From contig NZ_JAODNV010000004.1 of assembly GCF_025398195.1 (NCBI RefSeq), forward strand, positions 62,001 through 126,000: a DNA stretch of 64,000 nucleotides, written 5' to 3'. Source of the stretch: Chelativorans petroleitrophicus (GTDB taxonomy: Bacteria; Pseudomonadota; Alphaproteobacteria; Rhizobiales; Rhizobiaceae). Below the pieces are notes generated by a model. The model saw nothing but the letters and a program-made list of their open reading frames with translations, was not told the origin of the DNA and ran no database searches. Positions within the stretch are counted from its first letter, which is position 1. The number at the start of each line of letters is the position of its first letter. A program made the translations under genes and the position numbers. Positions 45,490 to 55,078 of the stretch are shown one piece after another.

Positions 45490-46455
45490 TTACGATTCGG
45501 CGGCGAGCGCCTCGAGTTCCTCAAGCTTGTCGTTCACCAACCAGCCGTAATAGTTCTCTTCCGGCCATTTCAGGGCGCGACCATGCTTGCGCCGCAGCCG
45601 GTTCTCCGCTGCCAGCCTCGCCGCGCGTGTCTCGGGATTGCCCAGATTGTAGAGCGTGGCCGTGATGCCCGGATTCTTGCTGATGTCGAAGCCCGCGATC
45701 CGCGCATAGGCGTCGATGGACTTCTTCAGCGTCGCCGCGATGTAGGCGAGCGTGGTGTCGGGGTCCATGATCGCCCGGTACACCCCCTGCGGGTCGGTGT
45801 GGTTGATCTTCGCAAGCCCAGTCACCTCGTGGACCATATCCGTCATCTGCAGGGCGGTCAGCGGATTCAGCTGCCCGATCCCGAATGTCTGCCCGGCGAA
45901 GAAGGGCTGGAAGAAAACCGCGCTGAAACGGTCTTCGGGAAAGCGCTTGCCGCCGACTGTCCTGCCGCGGAAGACCTCATCCCACACATTCTCACGACAG
46001 CTCCACAGCGCGTAGCTGTCTTTCTCGCCGGCACAGGCGGCGAATTCCGGGCGCTGGAGAAACTCGTCGATCGTCTCCCCGCCGTAGGAGAAAGTGAAAC
46101 TGCTCCTGAAATAGGAGACCGCTTTCACATAGTAGGTCTGGAGCTGGTCGTACGCATCCACATTGTAGGTATGCTCGCCGACGATGGCCCCGATGATGTG
46201 GATCGGCTCGATCCCGAAAGCCGCGGCCGCGTTGCGAATCTTGGACCTGAGCGTGGCATCGTTCCTGAGAAGCTCGTAGATGCGGCGGTATTTGGTGGCG
46301 TAAGTGGTCTGGAGCGCGGCCGTGCGCCGGGCCGAGGCGCCGGGGATGGGTGGCTGCTCGACGTTGCGGTTGCCCGGAGGAACAAGCTCCACCGCCTCGA
46401 CGGGTGCCGCCGCCAGGTACAAAAACAGGATCAAGCCGCCTAGGATGCCCCGCAA
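45490..46455 (-). CDS. DUF1402 family exported protein
   Basis: A 321-residue protein with a Sec signal peptide (residues 1-20, GLILFLYLAAAPVEA) and a lysozyme-like helical body: AFGIEPIHIIGAIVGEHTYN resembles the catalytic helix of lytic transglycosylases with a Glu, and GQTFGIGQLNPLTALQ resembles the following strand. DUF1402 proteins are largely limited to Hyphomicrobiales and have no proven function; murein binding or cutting is my inference. The only start in frame after the upstream stop that keeps the signal peptide is TTG at 46455, preceded by GGTGG. Confidence 0.8.
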   Translation of the reverse strand: MRGILGGLILFLYLAAAPVEAVELVPPGNRNVEQPPIPGASARRTAALQTTYATKYRRIYELLRNDATLRSKIRNAAAAFGIEPIHIIGAIVGEHTYNVDAYDQLQTYYVKAVSYFRSSFTFSYGGETIDEFLQRPEFAACAGEKDSYALWSCRENVWDEVFRGRTVGGKRFPEDRFSAVFFQPFFAGQTFGIGQLNPLTALQMTDMVHEVTGLAKINHTDPQGVYRAIMDPDTTLAYIAATLKKSIDAYARIAGFDISKNPGITATLYNLGNPETRAARLAAENRLRRKHGRALKWPEENYYGWLVNDKLEELEALAAES

Positions 46456-46570
46456 GAATGACCACCGAACGCTGAATCGCTTAACGGCGGCAACCTAGAA
46501 AATGCAGCGGGGCAAGTCGAGGACGTTTTTCCCTGCCCGCAAGCTCTCCCTCCGGCCCGTGTCGTACGGG

Positions 46571-47881
46571 TCACAGAATGTAGCGCGACAGATCCGTGTT
46601 CCTGGCGAGGTCGCCGACATGCTCGTCCACATAGGCCGCATCGATCACGACACGCGAGCCGGAACGGTCGGGCGCGTTGAAGGAGATGTCGTCCAGCACC
46701 CGCTCCATTACGGTCTGCAGCCGCCGAGCGCCGATGTTCTCGACATTGGCATTGAGATCGACGGCGATTGCGGCGAGGCGGTCTATGGCGTCGTCGGTGA
46801 ATTCGAGCTCCACCCCTTCCGTCGCCATCAGCGCCACATATTGCTTGATGAGGCTCGCCTCCGTCTCGGTGAGGATGCGCCGGAAATCCTCCTTCTCAAG
46901 CGCGCGCAGCTCCACGCGAATGGGCAGTCGGCCCTGAAGCTCGGGCAGGAGGTCGGAAGGCTTCGATACATGGAAGGCGCCCGAGGCGATGAACAGGATG
47001 TGATCCGTCTTCACCGGTCCGTATTTGGTCGCCACCGTCGTGCCTTCAACGAGCGGAAGGAGGTCCCGCTGCACACCCTCGCGCGAAACACCCGCGCCCA
47101 GGCCACCCTCGCGCGCGGCAATCTTGTCGATCTCGTCGAGAAAGACGATGCCGTCATTCTCCGCAGCAGCCAGCGCACGGCGGACTACCTCGTCCTGATC
47201 GAGCAGCTTGTCGGATTCGTCATCGATCAGGAGCTTGTAGGAATCGCGAACGGTGGTCTTGATGGTCTTGGTGCGCCCGCCGCCCATCGCCTTCTGCAGC
47301 ATGTCGTTAATGTTCAGCACGCCGATATTAGCGCCGGGAAGGCCGGGAATCTCGAAGCTGCCAAGGCCGCTGCTCGTATCGGCCACCTGGATCTCGATCT
47401 CCTTGTCGTCAAGCTCCCCGTTCCTGAGCTTCTGGCGGAAACTGTCGCGCGTGGCTGGACTTGCGGTGCGGCCCACAAGTGCCTCCAGCACGCGCTCCTC
47501 AGCGTTCATGTGCGCGCGCGCCTTAACGCTCTCGCGCATCTTCTCGCGCGTGAGCCCGATGGAAACCTCCACGAGATCGCGCACGATCTGCTCCACGTCG
47601 CGGCCGACATAGCCCACTTCGGTAAACTTGGTGGCCTCCACCTTGATGAAGGGGGCGCCGGCGAGCTTAGCGAGCCTGCGCGAAATCTCAGTCTTGCCCA
47701 CGCCGGTCGGGCCAATCATCAGAATGTTCTTCGGCATCACCTCCTCGCGCAGACCCGGCTCGAGCTGCTGCCGGCGCCAGCGGTTGCGAAGCGCGATAGC
47801 CACCGCACGCTTTGCCTCCCTCTGGCCGATGATGTAGCGGTCGAGCTCGGAAACGATCTCGCGCGGGGAAAAATTGGTCAT
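46571..47881 (-). CDS. hslU: ATP-dependent protease ATPase subunit HslU
   Basis: A 436-residue AAA+ unfoldase. Walker [14 protein letters not shown] is followed by the inserted I-domain, with [14 protein letters not shown] around the middle and Walker [10 protein letters not shown]. The C-terminus [10 protein letters not shown] is the tail that docks into HslV and activates it. Its ATG overlaps the stop of the acetyltransferase gene (ATGA), so hslV, the acetyltransferase and hslU are one operon. Confidence 0.96.
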   Translation of the reverse strand: MTNFSPREIVSELDRYIIGQREAKRAVAIALRNRWRRQQLEPGLREEVMPKNILMIGPTGVGKTEISRRLAKLAGAPFIKVEATKFTEVGYVGRDVEQIVRDLVEVSIGLTREKMRESVKARAHMNAEERVLEALVGRTASPATRDSFRQKLRNGELDDKEIEIQVADTSSGLGSFEIPGLPGANIGVLNINDMLQKAMGGGRTKTIKTTVRDSYKLLIDDESDKLLDQDEVVRRALAAAENDGIVFLDEIDKIAAREGGLGAGVSREGVQRDLLPLVEGTTVATKYGPVKTDHILFIASGAFHVSKPSDLLPELQGRLPIRVELRALEKEDFRRILTETEASLIKQYVALMATEGVELEFTDDAIDRLAAIAVDLNANVENIGARRLQTVMERVLDDISFNAPDRSGSRVVIDAAYVDEHVGDLARNTDLSRYIL

Positions 47882-48423
47882 CTCGTCGTCTCTCGTGCGC
47901 TTGATTTGAATTGCATGATGAGGCTGTCGCCCGTGCGGCCAACCAGATGCGGCACCTGCCGGAAGCCCGCCTTGGTGTAGGCGCGCACGGCGCGCAGATT
48001 GGCCGGGTCCGGGTCGATGATGATGCTTTCGTGGCCATCCGCGACCAGCTTCTCCGCGAAGGCCTTCAGCGCCCTGGAGCCGATGCCCTGCGACAGCTTT
48101 GCGGGATCGCCGATGGAAAGATCCACGCCCACCGTATCGGCCGGGAGTTCCCTGAGCCAAGGAGTCTTTTCAAGCCATGATTCATTCTGGTGATGGCCCA
48201 CATACCAGTACTGAATGTAGCCCACCGGCTCACCTTCGAGCACGATGAGGAACGGCCTCGACGTATCCCGCCCCTCGATCATGTCGCGAATCATGGCGAG
48301 CTCCTCTTCCGGCTCGCCCCACCATTCCCTCATATGGGGCGCGTGCAGCCAACGGTCGAGCAGGGGCAGGTGCCTGTGCTCCACGGGCTCGAACCGGATC
48401 AAGGCGGCGTCAGCCTTCTTCAT
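47878..48423 (-). CDS. GNAT acetyltransferase, AAC(6')-like
   Basis: A 181-residue GNAT protein. Its layout follows AAC(6')-Ib aminoglycoside acetyltransferases: an EWWG motif near residue 35, [18 protein letters not shown] containing the acetyl-CoA loop, [20 protein letters not shown], and an end TGDSLIMQ. Chromosomal relatives may acetylate cell metabolites or siderophores, so drug resistance is not implied. It is embedded in the hslVU operon, overlapping hslV by 14 bp and hslU by 4 bp. The ATG at 48423 is used because longer forms enter hslV. Confidence 0.85.
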   Translation of the reverse strand: MKKADAALIRFEPVEHRHLPLLDRWLHAPHMREWWGEPEEELAMIRDMIEGRDTSRPFLIVLEGEPVGYIQYWYVGHHQNESWLEKTPWLRELPADTVGVDLSIGDPAKLSQGIGSRALKAFAEKLVADGHESIIIDPDPANLRAVRAYTKAGFRQVPHLVGRTGDSLIMQFKSSARETTR

Positions 48424-48961
48424 CCAGCGATTCCAGGATGATGTTATCGTTGGTGTAGACGCAAATGCTTGCGGCAATCTCCATCGCCCTGCGAGCGATC
48501 TCCTCCGCGCTCTTGTCCGTATCCATCAGAGCGCGGGCCGCCGCCAGCGCATAATTGCCGCCGGAGCCGATTGCCATCACGCCCCCTTCCGGCTCCAGCA
48601 CGTCGCCGGTACCGGTGAGCGCCAGCGTCACGTGGCGATCGGCAACCAGCATCATCGCCTCCAACCGGCGCAGATAGCGGTCCATCCGCCAGTCCTTGGC
48701 AAGCTCCACCGAGGCGCGCATGAGCTGGCCGGGATACTGTTCCAGCTTCTTCTCGAGGCGTTCCAGCAGCGTGAAGGCATCGGCCGTCGCGCCCGCAAAG
48801 CCGGCAATGACATCACCCTTGCCGATGCGCCGGACCTTGCGCGCATTGCCTTTCATCACCGTCTGACCGAGGCTCACCTGGCCGTCACCGGCAATGACCA
48901 CCTTCCCTCCCTTGCGGACGGTGACGATGGTGGTGCCGTGCATGATAAGATTGTCGCTCAT
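48410..48961 (-). CDS. hslV: ATP-dependent protease catalytic subunit HslV
   Basis: A 183-residue proteasome-like peptidase. The nucleophile Thr is T10 (or T11) in [12 protein letters not shown], so a 9-residue leader (MSDNLIMHG) must be removed; most HslV proteins have Thr directly after Met. Rhizobial HslV proteins commonly carry such a leader. The GDGQVSLG and [14 protein letters not shown] motifs are normal. It is the first gene of the operon and divergent from hisB by 159 bp. Confidence 0.95.
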   Translation of the reverse strand: MSDNLIMHGTTIVTVRKGGKVVIAGDGQVSLGQTVMKGNARKVRRIGKGDVIAGFAGATADAFTLLERLEKKLEQYPGQLMRASVELAKDWRMDRYLRRLEAMMLVADRHVTLALTGTGDVLEPEGGVMAIGSGGNYALAAARALMDTDKSAEEIARRAMEIAASICVYTNDNIILESLDEEG

Positions 48962-49120
48962 AAGCCTGCTCCAGCTGCGCGCTGCGGGCGCATTCCGAGC
49001 GCTTATGTAAGCCGCCGCCGGAAGAATGCAAACGGTCCGCCCGTTAGCATCGTGCGCCGCTGGCAATCGCGTTTCACATGCACTAAAAGGCAGGCTTCTT
49101 TTCGCATTGAGGGATGAGCC

Positions 49121-49729
49121 ATGGCTGCCACGAACCAGCGCCGGGCCGAGATCAGCCGCAGCACGAACGAGACCAAGATCGCCGTGACCGTCGATCTCGA
49201 CGGCGAGGGCCGCTTTGAGATCGCGACGGGGGTTGGCTTCTTCGACCATATGCTGGAACAGCTTTCCCGCCACTCACTGATCGACATGACGGTCAAGGCC
49301 GAAGGCGACCTTCACATTGACGATCACCACACCGTAGAGGATTGCGGCATCGCCATCGGCCAGGCCATCGCCCGTGCGCTCGGCGAGCGGCGCGGCATCG
49401 TGCGCTACGCCTCGCTCGACCTTGCCATGGACGAGGCGCTGACGCGTGCAGCGGTGGACGTTTCGGGCCGGCCGTTTCTCGTCTGGCAGGTCAACTTCCC
49501 GTCCCCGAAGATCGGCACCTTCGATACGGAACTCGTGCGCGAGTTCTTCAACGCGCTGGCGCAGAATGCGGGCATTACGCTGCATGTGGTCAACCACTAC
49601 GGTGCCAATTCACACCATATCGCCGAAACCTGCTTCAAGGCGGTGGCGCGGGTGCTGCGCGCGGCCCTCGCGCCTGATCCGCGCCAGCCGGACGCCGTGC
49701 CGTCCACCAAGGGTACGCTGAGCGGTTGA
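49121..49729 (+). CDS. hisB: Imidazoleglycerol-phosphate dehydratase
   Basis: A 202-residue single-function HisB (no phosphatase domain) for histidine synthesis. Metal-binding HHTVED and [12 protein letters not shown] near the N-terminus and HHIAE near the C-terminus are present. The ATG at 49121 ([15 protein letters not shown]) fits. DUF2628 follows 5 bp downstream. Confidence 0.96.
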   Translation: MAATNQRRAEISRSTNETKIAVTVDLDGEGRFEIATGVGFFDHMLEQLSRHSLIDMTVKAEGDLHIDDHHTVEDCGIAIGQAIARALGERRGIVRYASLDLAMDEALTRAAVDVSGRPFLVWQVNFPSPKIGTFDTELVREFFNALAQNAGITLHVVNHYGANSHHIAETCFKAVARVLRAALAPDPRQPDAVPSTKGTLSG

Positions 49730-49734
49730 CCTCG

Positions 49735-50229
49735 ATGACGAGCTATCTGGTCATGGAGCCGCCACGGGCTGGGCCGGTCAAGGCCGAGGAAGCGCTGATC
49801 ATACGCGACGGATTTTCGCTTACGGCCTTCCTCTTTCCTTTGATCTGGTTCCTGTGGCACCGCATGTGGCTCGAGGCGCTCGCCTTCCTGGCGCTCGTTC
49901 TCGTGATCGGAGCGGTCGGAAGCTTCACGGAAGGAGATATCTTCACGCCGATCGTGTCAGTGCTTCTCGCGATTCTGATCGGGCTTGAGGCGCCGGCGCT
50001 TCGTGCAGCCGCGCTGCGCCGCCGGGGCTGGACCGATTGGGGTGTGGTCGAGGGCGCCAATCACGCCGAAGCCGAATTGCGTTATGCCGCCGAGGCGGGC
50101 GAGGAGGCACCGGCCGCGCAGCCATCAGCTGTCCCGCCCGCTTTTAGCGCAGGGAGGCCGGTCTCTCCGGGGAGTATGAGAACGCGGGGTCTCGCCTTCG
50201 GCCTGATCGACTATCCGCGGAGGGGCTGA
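49735..50229 (+). CDS. DUF2628 family membrane protein
   Basis: A 164-residue protein with two to three hydrophobic helices in residues 30-85 ([18 protein letters not shown], then [17 protein letters not shown]) and the [10 protein letters not shown] motif typical of DUF2628. The C-terminal third is Ala/Pro-rich and likely flexible. Function unknown; the gene sits between hisB and hisH in rhizobia by recall. The ATG at 49735 is preferred to a TTG three codons earlier. Its stop shares a base with the hisH start. Confidence 0.85.
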   Translation: MTSYLVMEPPRAGPVKAEEALIIRDGFSLTAFLFPLIWFLWHRMWLEALAFLALVLVIGAVGSFTEGDIFTPIVSVLLAILIGLEAPALRAAALRRRGWTDWGVVEGANHAEAELRYAAEAGEEAPAAQPSAVPPAFSAGRPVSPGSMRTRGLAFGLIDYPRRG

Positions 50230-50879
50230 TGCGCGTCGCTATCATCGACTACGGCTCTGGCAATCTGCGCTCCGCCACGAGGGCGTTCGAGCGGGCAGCG
50301 GCGGAGGCTGGGATTTCCGCTGAGATCGATCTGACGGACGATCCCGAACGAGTCCGCACTGCGGACCGCATCGTGCTTCCCGGGGTCGGCGCCTATGCGG
50401 ACTGCCGCGCCGGTCTCGATGTCGTTCCGGGCCTCACCGAGGCTATCGAGGAGGCGGCCATCTGCAAGGGGCGTCCCTTCTTCGGCATCTGCGTGGGAAT
50501 GCAGCTCATGTCCGAGCGCGGGCTCGAAAAGACGGTGACCAGGGGTTTCGGCTGGATCAAGGGGGATGTGAAGGAGGTCACGCCCAACGATCCCGCGCTC
50601 AAAATTCCGCAGATTGGGTGGAACACGATTCACGTGAAACATTCTCACCCGCTGTTTGAGGGCATTCCCACCGGGCCGGACGGGCTGCACGCCTATTTCG
50701 TGCATTCCTACCATCTCGATGCCACGCGCGAGGAGGATGTGTTGGCCACTGCAGACTATGGCGGTGAGATCACCGCCGCCGTTGCGCGCGGCAATCTCGC
50801 TGGCACGCAGTTCCATCCGGAAAAGAGCCAGACGCTGGGCCTGGCTCTGATCGCCAATTTTCTGAGGTGGAAGCCATGA
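50229..50879 (+). CDS. hisH: Imidazole glycerol phosphate synthase glutaminase subunit HisH
   Basis: A 216-residue class-I glutamine amidotransferase. The nucleophile Cys is in [11 protein letters not shown], and the His/Glu pair is in QFHPEKS. It supplies ammonia to HisF, which should act in the same complex but is not encoded in this run. A parS-like sequence (14 of 16) occurs in the coding sequence near 50626, probably by chance. Confidence 0.96.
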   Translation: MRVAIIDYGSGNLRSATRAFERAAAEAGISAEIDLTDDPERVRTADRIVLPGVGAYADCRAGLDVVPGLTEAIEEAAICKGRPFFGICVGMQLMSERGLEKTVTRGFGWIKGDVKEVTPNDPALKIPQIGWNTIHVKHSHPLFEGIPTGPDGLHAYFVHSYHLDATREEDVLATADYGGEITAAVARGNLAGTQFHPEKSQTLGLALIANFLRWKP

Positions 50880-51622
50880 TCCTCTTCCCGGCCATCGATC
50901 TAAAGGACGGGGAATGCGTGCGGCTGAAGCTCGGCGAGATGAGCGAGGCCACCGTCTACAATCCCGATCCGGCCGCGCAGGCCAGGGCCTTCGAGGAGCA
51001 GGGCTTTGAATGGCTGCACGTGGTGGATCTCAACGGCGCTTTTGCCGGCGAGAGTCGCAATGGCGAAGCGGTCGAGGCAATTCTGAAGGCCACGAAGAAC
51101 CCGGTTCAGCTTGGCGGCGGCATCCGGTCGATGAAGCAGATCGAAGCCTGGCTGGACAAGGGACTCGCGCGCGTGATCCTGGGTACGGCGGCGGTGCGCG
51201 ACCCCGTGCTGGTGCGCGAGGCGTGCGCCGCATTTCCGGGCAGGATCGCCGTCGGAGTCGATGCGCGCGGCGGCAAGGTCGCGGTGGAAGGCTGGGCGGA
51301 AATCTCCGACCTCACGGCCATCGAACTGGCGCGACGCTTCGAGGGAGCAGGCGTGGCGGCGATCATCTATACGGATATCGATCGCGATGGCGTTCTTACC
51401 GGCATCAACTGGGAGGCAACGATTGCGCTTGCGGATGCCGTGTCGATCCCCGTCATCGCCTCCGGCGGGCTTGCCTCGATGGCCGATATCGAACGCATGA
51501 CGCAGTCCGACGCGGCAAAGCTCGAAGGAGCGATCTCCGGACGGGCGCTCTATGACGGCCGCATCGATCCGAAAGAGGCACTTGCCCTCCTGCGCAAGGC
51601 TCGTGCGGGCCAGGGTGCATAA
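50876..51622 (+). CDS. hisA: ProFAR isomerase HisA
   Basis: A 248-residue TIM barrel isomerising ProFAR to [19 protein letters not shown] holds the first catalytic Asp, [13 protein letters not shown] the second, and GGGIRSM and ASGGLASM bind phosphates. Its ATG overlaps the hisH stop by 4 bp. In related genomes hisF and hisE follow; here a hairpin and a different cluster follow. Confidence 0.96.
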   Translation: MILFPAIDLKDGECVRLKLGEMSEATVYNPDPAAQARAFEEQGFEWLHVVDLNGAFAGESRNGEAVEAILKATKNPVQLGGGIRSMKQIEAWLDKGLARVILGTAAVRDPVLVREACAAFPGRIAVGVDARGGKVAVEGWAEISDLTAIELARRFEGAGVAAIIYTDIDRDGVLTGINWEATIALADAVSIPVIASGGLASMADIERMTQSDAAKLEGAISGRALYDGRIDPKEALALLRKARAGQGA

Positions 51623-51629
51623 AGCACCC
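51613..51629 (+). terminator. Hairpin at the hisA stop
   Basis: GGGTGC / GCACCC (6 bp) with loop ATAAA containing the hisA stop codon. A short stem without a T-run, but it lies exactly where the operon ends in this genome. Confidence 0.35.
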
Positions 51630-51748
51630 ATGATAACGAGAGAGCTGTGTACAGAGCGACTGAGCGCCTGACGCGCTCGGCGGCGCGAACCCACGGCACT
51701 TACCGCGTCTGTGCCTCCACAGCATCGTTTGTTCAGTCTGAGCGGCCA

Positions 51749-51765
51749 TGGCCGGAAACCGGCCA
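51749..51765 (-). terminator. Hairpin downstream of the Gfo/Idh gene
   Basis: TGGCCGG / CCGGCCA (7 bp) with loop AAA, 60 bp past the Gfo/Idh stop on the minus strand. No T-run. Candidate end of the transporter operon. Confidence 0.35.
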
Positions 51766-51826
51766 CGGTATTTGACGATCCGCGCCCGGCGTCCTCCTCG
51801 CAGGGCGCTCTTCAGGCGCGCGCTGA

Positions 51827-52912
51827 TTACAAATTGATCGCTCGCCCCTCCTTGATGCTCCTTTCAGCCGCGAGCACGATGCGCAGGCTGTTGACGGCGG
51901 CTTCCATGGATTCGGACAAATCCAGATCTTCGCGGATGGCGCGCAGGAAGAATTCCTGCTCGCGGTTGCAGAGCTCCTGGTGATCGGGCTCGTCCTTCAT
52001 GTTCAGGATCTCGTCCTTGCGGACAAAATTCTTGTTCTCGTCCACCTCCGCATAGTGGATCTTGATGGCGTCCGTCTTGGTGTGCTGGTCGATATCCGCC
52101 GAATCGGAAAGCTCGTCCGTCGCGCGGTCGCTCCTTTCCTGCTGCCCCGCAACGATGGAGACGGCGCCCTTGGGCCCCACCACATCCTTCACGAAGTAGG
52201 CGATCTCGCTCATCATCGGGCCCCAGCCGGCCTCGTACCAGCCGACGGACCCGTCATCGAAGGTGACATGCAGGTGGCCGTAATTCTGCTGCGCGGCCTC
52301 GGCCCAGAGCTTTGCTCCGATGCCGTGCACGCGAACAGGCTTCGCACCCGTGAGCTGGCACATCACATCCACATAATGCACGCCACAATCGACGATGGGG
52401 ATGAGCGAATCGATTAGGTTCTTGTGCCAATGCCAGGCCGGGCCGCTCGATTGCTGGTTCAGGTTGAGGCGCATGACCAGCGGTTTGCCGAGCGTGCGGC
52501 CCACCTCGATGAATTTCATCCAGGACGGATGCACGCGCAGGATATAGCCGAGCACCAGCTTGCGGTTCTCTGCCCGCGCGGCTGCCACCACTTTTTCCGC
52601 ATCCTCGATATTGGTGGCGAGCGGTTTTTCCATGAACACATGGCAGCCCGCCTCGATCGCCTTCAGCGCATATTCGGCGTGCGTGTTGGGCCATGTGTTG
52701 ATGGAGACGGCATCCGGCTTCGTCTCGGCCAGCGCCTCTTCAAAATTCTCGAAGCGCGGATAGCCCGAAATCGGTTCGGGCAGTTCGTGGCTCTTGATCG
52801 TGCGGCTCATAAGGCCTACGATCTCGAACCCGTCGAGCTTGTGATAGGCCTTGGCGTGCGAAACGCCCATATTGCCCAGACCCACCACGAGTATCTTAAC
52901 CTTGTCGGGCAC
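51827..52912 (-). CDS. Gfo/Idh/MocA family dehydrogenase
   Basis: A 361-residue NAD(P)-dependent oxidoreductase. The Rossmann motif is VVGLGNMGVSHAKAYH (residues 8-23), with MEKPLATN carrying the catalytic-loop Lys, and DCGVHYVDVMCQLTG in the C-terminal lobe with the Asp/His usual for inositol- and sugar-dehydrogenases. Substrates in the family are sugars, polyols or aminosugars. It is the last gene of the minus-strand transporter run, 88 bp after the binding protein, so it probably acts on the imported compound. Confidence 0.85.
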   Translation of the reverse strand: MPDKVKILVVGLGNMGVSHAKAYHKLDGFEIVGLMSRTIKSHELPEPISGYPRFENFEEALAETKPDAVSINTWPNTHAEYALKAIEAGCHVFMEKPLATNIEDAEKVVAAARAENRKLVLGYILRVHPSWMKFIEVGRTLGKPLVMRLNLNQQSSGPAWHWHKNLIDSLIPIVDCGVHYVDVMCQLTGAKPVRVHGIGAKLWAEAAQQNYGHLHVTFDDGSVGWYEAGWGPMMSEIAYFVKDVVGPKGAVSIVAGQQERSDRATDELSDSADIDQHTKTDAIKIHYAEVDENKNFVRKDEILNMKDEPDHQELCNREQEFFLRAIREDLDLSESMEAAVNSLRIVLAAERSIKEGRAINL

Positions 52913-53000
52913 TTTTCCCTCCCTGCAATTACAAGCTTCGCATCAGGCGGGAGGCGCGCTGCACCGCCCGCCACGCAAGGTCATCCGGTCCCGGCCGCAA

Positions 53001-54149
53001 TCACACGGCGTTGTCGAACATGTGCGCCTGGATGTTTTCCACGTCGATCGCGGCGAACTCCTCAGACAGCTGGTAAGCTTCCGCGTCGGCCTTGACCTTC
53101 TCATGGTCGAAGTCGTTGGCGGCCGCGATCAGCTCGTTGGTGCAGACATCCTCCGCCTTCACCGGCTTGGTGATCTGCCCGATGGCGTGGATCTGATCGA
53201 AGAAGGCCTGCCAGCTTGACATGTCGTGCCAGCCCCAGCCCTCTCGATTCTCCATATCCCCGCGGAAGACGTTGATCTGCTGCAGGATCGATGTTGTTCC
53301 GAGCTCGGGGCCGGTATTGCTGGCGAAGGTCGGGAACTGCTCATAGACCGCCTCGACTGCGGCGCGCGGGTTCAGATAGCCGAATTCGAGGCCCATGGCC
53401 CAGCCGCGCAGATACTTCTCCAGAAAAGCCTTGCGGTCGGGGTCCTCCAGATCCGCGCTGCGCACCACGAAGGTGTTGGCGGGCAGCGTGGAGTGCTGGA
53501 CGCCGAGCCAGTACTCGAATTCGAGGCCGTTGGCGATCCATTCGGCGCGCAGGCCTTCCCAGGACAGCGCGGCATCGCCCTGGCCGGCGGCAAGCGCGGT
53601 GGCCCAGGTCGGCCAGCCCGCCTCCACGTAATTGACCTTGGTTATATCGACGCCTTGGGCTGCCAGCATCGGGTCCACGATCGACTGCCAGGCGGCGGAG
53701 CCCAAAAGGATGGTCTTGCCTTCGAGCTGCTTCAGGTCCCGCGTTCCCTCGCCCTTGCGGAAGGCGATGGAGAAGGTGTCGCGCGCGCCCATATGGAACA
53801 CGGACTTGAGATTCATCCCGTTCTCGATGGCGAAGGAGAAGACGCCGGGCGAGGGGAAGCCCATGTCCGCTTGGCCGACATCGACGAACTTCACGGTTGC
53901 CGTGCCGTCGGAGGGCCCGGGCTGCATCTCGGTCTTGAGATCGCCGAAATAGCCCATCTTCAGTGCGGACCAGTAGGGATAATCGTCCAGCACCTCCAGC
54001 GTGCCGCGCGGCGAAATCCAGGTGAAGGTGTCGTAGGGCTCTGCGCGTGCCTGCAAGGCCGAGCCGCCCAGCGCGGTCGCCGTCACCAGGCCGCTGCCCG
54101 TCACCTGCAGGAAGTAGCGGCGGCTCATGCCGGATTGCAGCTTCGTCAT
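53001..54149 (-). CDS. ABC transporter substrate-binding protein, SsuA/TauA/NMT1-like
   Basis: A 382-residue periplasmic binding protein with a Tat-type signal (MSRRYFLQVTGSGLV, residues 8-22, and an ARA-E cleavage region). The mature part follows the SsuA/NMT1-like fold order: ISPRGTLEVLDDYPYW, then FVDVGQADMGFPSPGVF, then a LKQLEGKTILLGSAAW segment. These proteins bind sulfonates, nitrate, pyrimidine precursors or riboflavin-like rings; this one is longer than usual. Start ATG 54149 with GGAGAG upstream; an extension to 54188 is possible. The Tat signal means it is exported folded. Confidence 0.85.
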   Translation of the reverse strand: MTKLQSGMSRRYFLQVTGSGLVTATALGGSALQARAEPYDTFTWISPRGTLEVLDDYPYWSALKMGYFGDLKTEMQPGPSDGTATVKFVDVGQADMGFPSPGVFSFAIENGMNLKSVFHMGARDTFSIAFRKGEGTRDLKQLEGKTILLGSAAWQSIVDPMLAAQGVDITKVNYVEAGWPTWATALAAGQGDAALSWEGLRAEWIANGLEFEYWLGVQHSTLPANTFVVRSADLEDPDRKAFLEKYLRGWAMGLEFGYLNPRAAVEAVYEQFPTFASNTGPELGTTSILQQINVFRGDMENREGWGWHDMSSWQAFFDQIHAIGQITKPVKAEDVCTNELIAAANDFDHEKVKADAEAYQLSEEFAAIDVENIQAHMFDNAV

Positions 54150-54219
54150 CTTTGCTCTCCCATTCTCCACAACGCTTTGTTCCGTCATTCTTGTTTCATG
54201 CGGCCATGCCTGGCGGCAC

Positions 54220-55068
54220 TCATGCCTCCCAACTTGCCCATTTCTTCCCGATGAGGAAGAACAGCATGTAGATCAGGATGCCGAGTATCGAGAGGATCAA
54301 CACCACCGCGAAGAACTGCGGCATCTGGATCATTGAGGAATAGGTGGTCAGCCGGTTGCCGAGCCCGAAGCCGCCGCCCACCATCTCCGCGCCCACGGCC
54401 GTCAGCAGGCCAAAAATCGCGCCGATCATCAGGCCCACCAGGATCATGGGCAGCGCCATGGGAGCGCGAATCTTCCAGAAGATCTGCAGCGTGCTTGCGC
54501 CATAGGAACGGGCAAGCGCGATCTTGGCGCTATCCACCCGGCGGAAGCCGGTGGCCGCGTTGATCATCACCATCGGCCCGGCAGCCAGTGCCACTGCCAC
54601 GATGCGCGGCTCGTAGCCGAAGCCCAGGCGCAGGATGAGAAGCGGCACAAGCGCCAGCATCGGCGTGGTCACCAGAAGCAGGATATAAGGGGCGATGATC
54701 TTTTCGAGAAACGGGACCTGCGTGATCACCGCCGCCATTACGAGGCCGATGCTCGCGCCGATGGCGAAGCCCGCCAAAAGCTCCACCAGCGTGTGGCCGA
54801 GATGCGGCGCGATGTGCGGGAACTCCGTGATGAGCGCCATGAAGATTGTGCTCGGAGGCGGCAACACATAATGCGGCACCTGAAAGAACCGCAGCAGGAA
54901 CTCGGCCCCGCCTATTATGAGCACGGCAACGGCGGCAATGGCCGCCACCTCCCACAAGGAACGGACGCCCGGCCCTGAGGTGAGGGCCGACATGTTGGTG
55001 AGGCTGACATCCGCGCCATCGGCGGCGCTTCGCTTTGGGAATTCGGGGATTGCGTCCGTCCCTGACAC
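54220..55068 (-). CDS. ABC transporter permease, SsuC/TauC-like
   Basis: A 282-residue inner-membrane permease with six predicted helices. The coupling-loop region GASTLQIFWKIRAPMALPMI is the EAA-type segment that contacts the ATPase. GHTLVELLAGFAIGASIGL near the middle is shared with sulfonate and nitrate permeases. I put the start at GTG 55068, 10 nt after the ATPase stop with GAGG upstream. GTG 55119 would overlap the ATPase by 41 bp, and ATG 54993 would trim a soluble lead. Confidence 0.85.
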   Translation of the reverse strand: MSGTDAIPEFPKRSAADGADVSLTNMSALTSGPGVRSLWEVAAIAAVAVLIIGGAEFLLRFFQVPHYVLPPPSTIFMALITEFPHIAPHLGHTLVELLAGFAIGASIGLVMAAVITQVPFLEKIIAPYILLLVTTPMLALVPLLILRLGFGYEPRIVAVALAAGPMVMINAATGFRRVDSAKIALARSYGASTLQIFWKIRAPMALPMILVGLMIGAIFGLLTAVGAEMVGGGFGLGNRLTTYSSMIQMPQFFAVVLILSILGILIYMLFFLIGKKWASWEA

Positions 55069-55078
55069 CGTCGCGACC

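Noticed and set aside
50626-50641. parS-like 16-mer in hisH
   Set aside because: It matches 14 of 16 but lies 20 kb from the parS cluster, on conserved HisH coding sequence (near [12 protein letters not shown]). Chance is the simpler explanation; ParB ChIP would decide.
51623-51826. Search for a hisF remnant after hisA
   Set aside because: No frame shows the HisF opening (IPCLDV...GRVVKG) or its phosphate loops, so the gap does not hold a decayed hisF.
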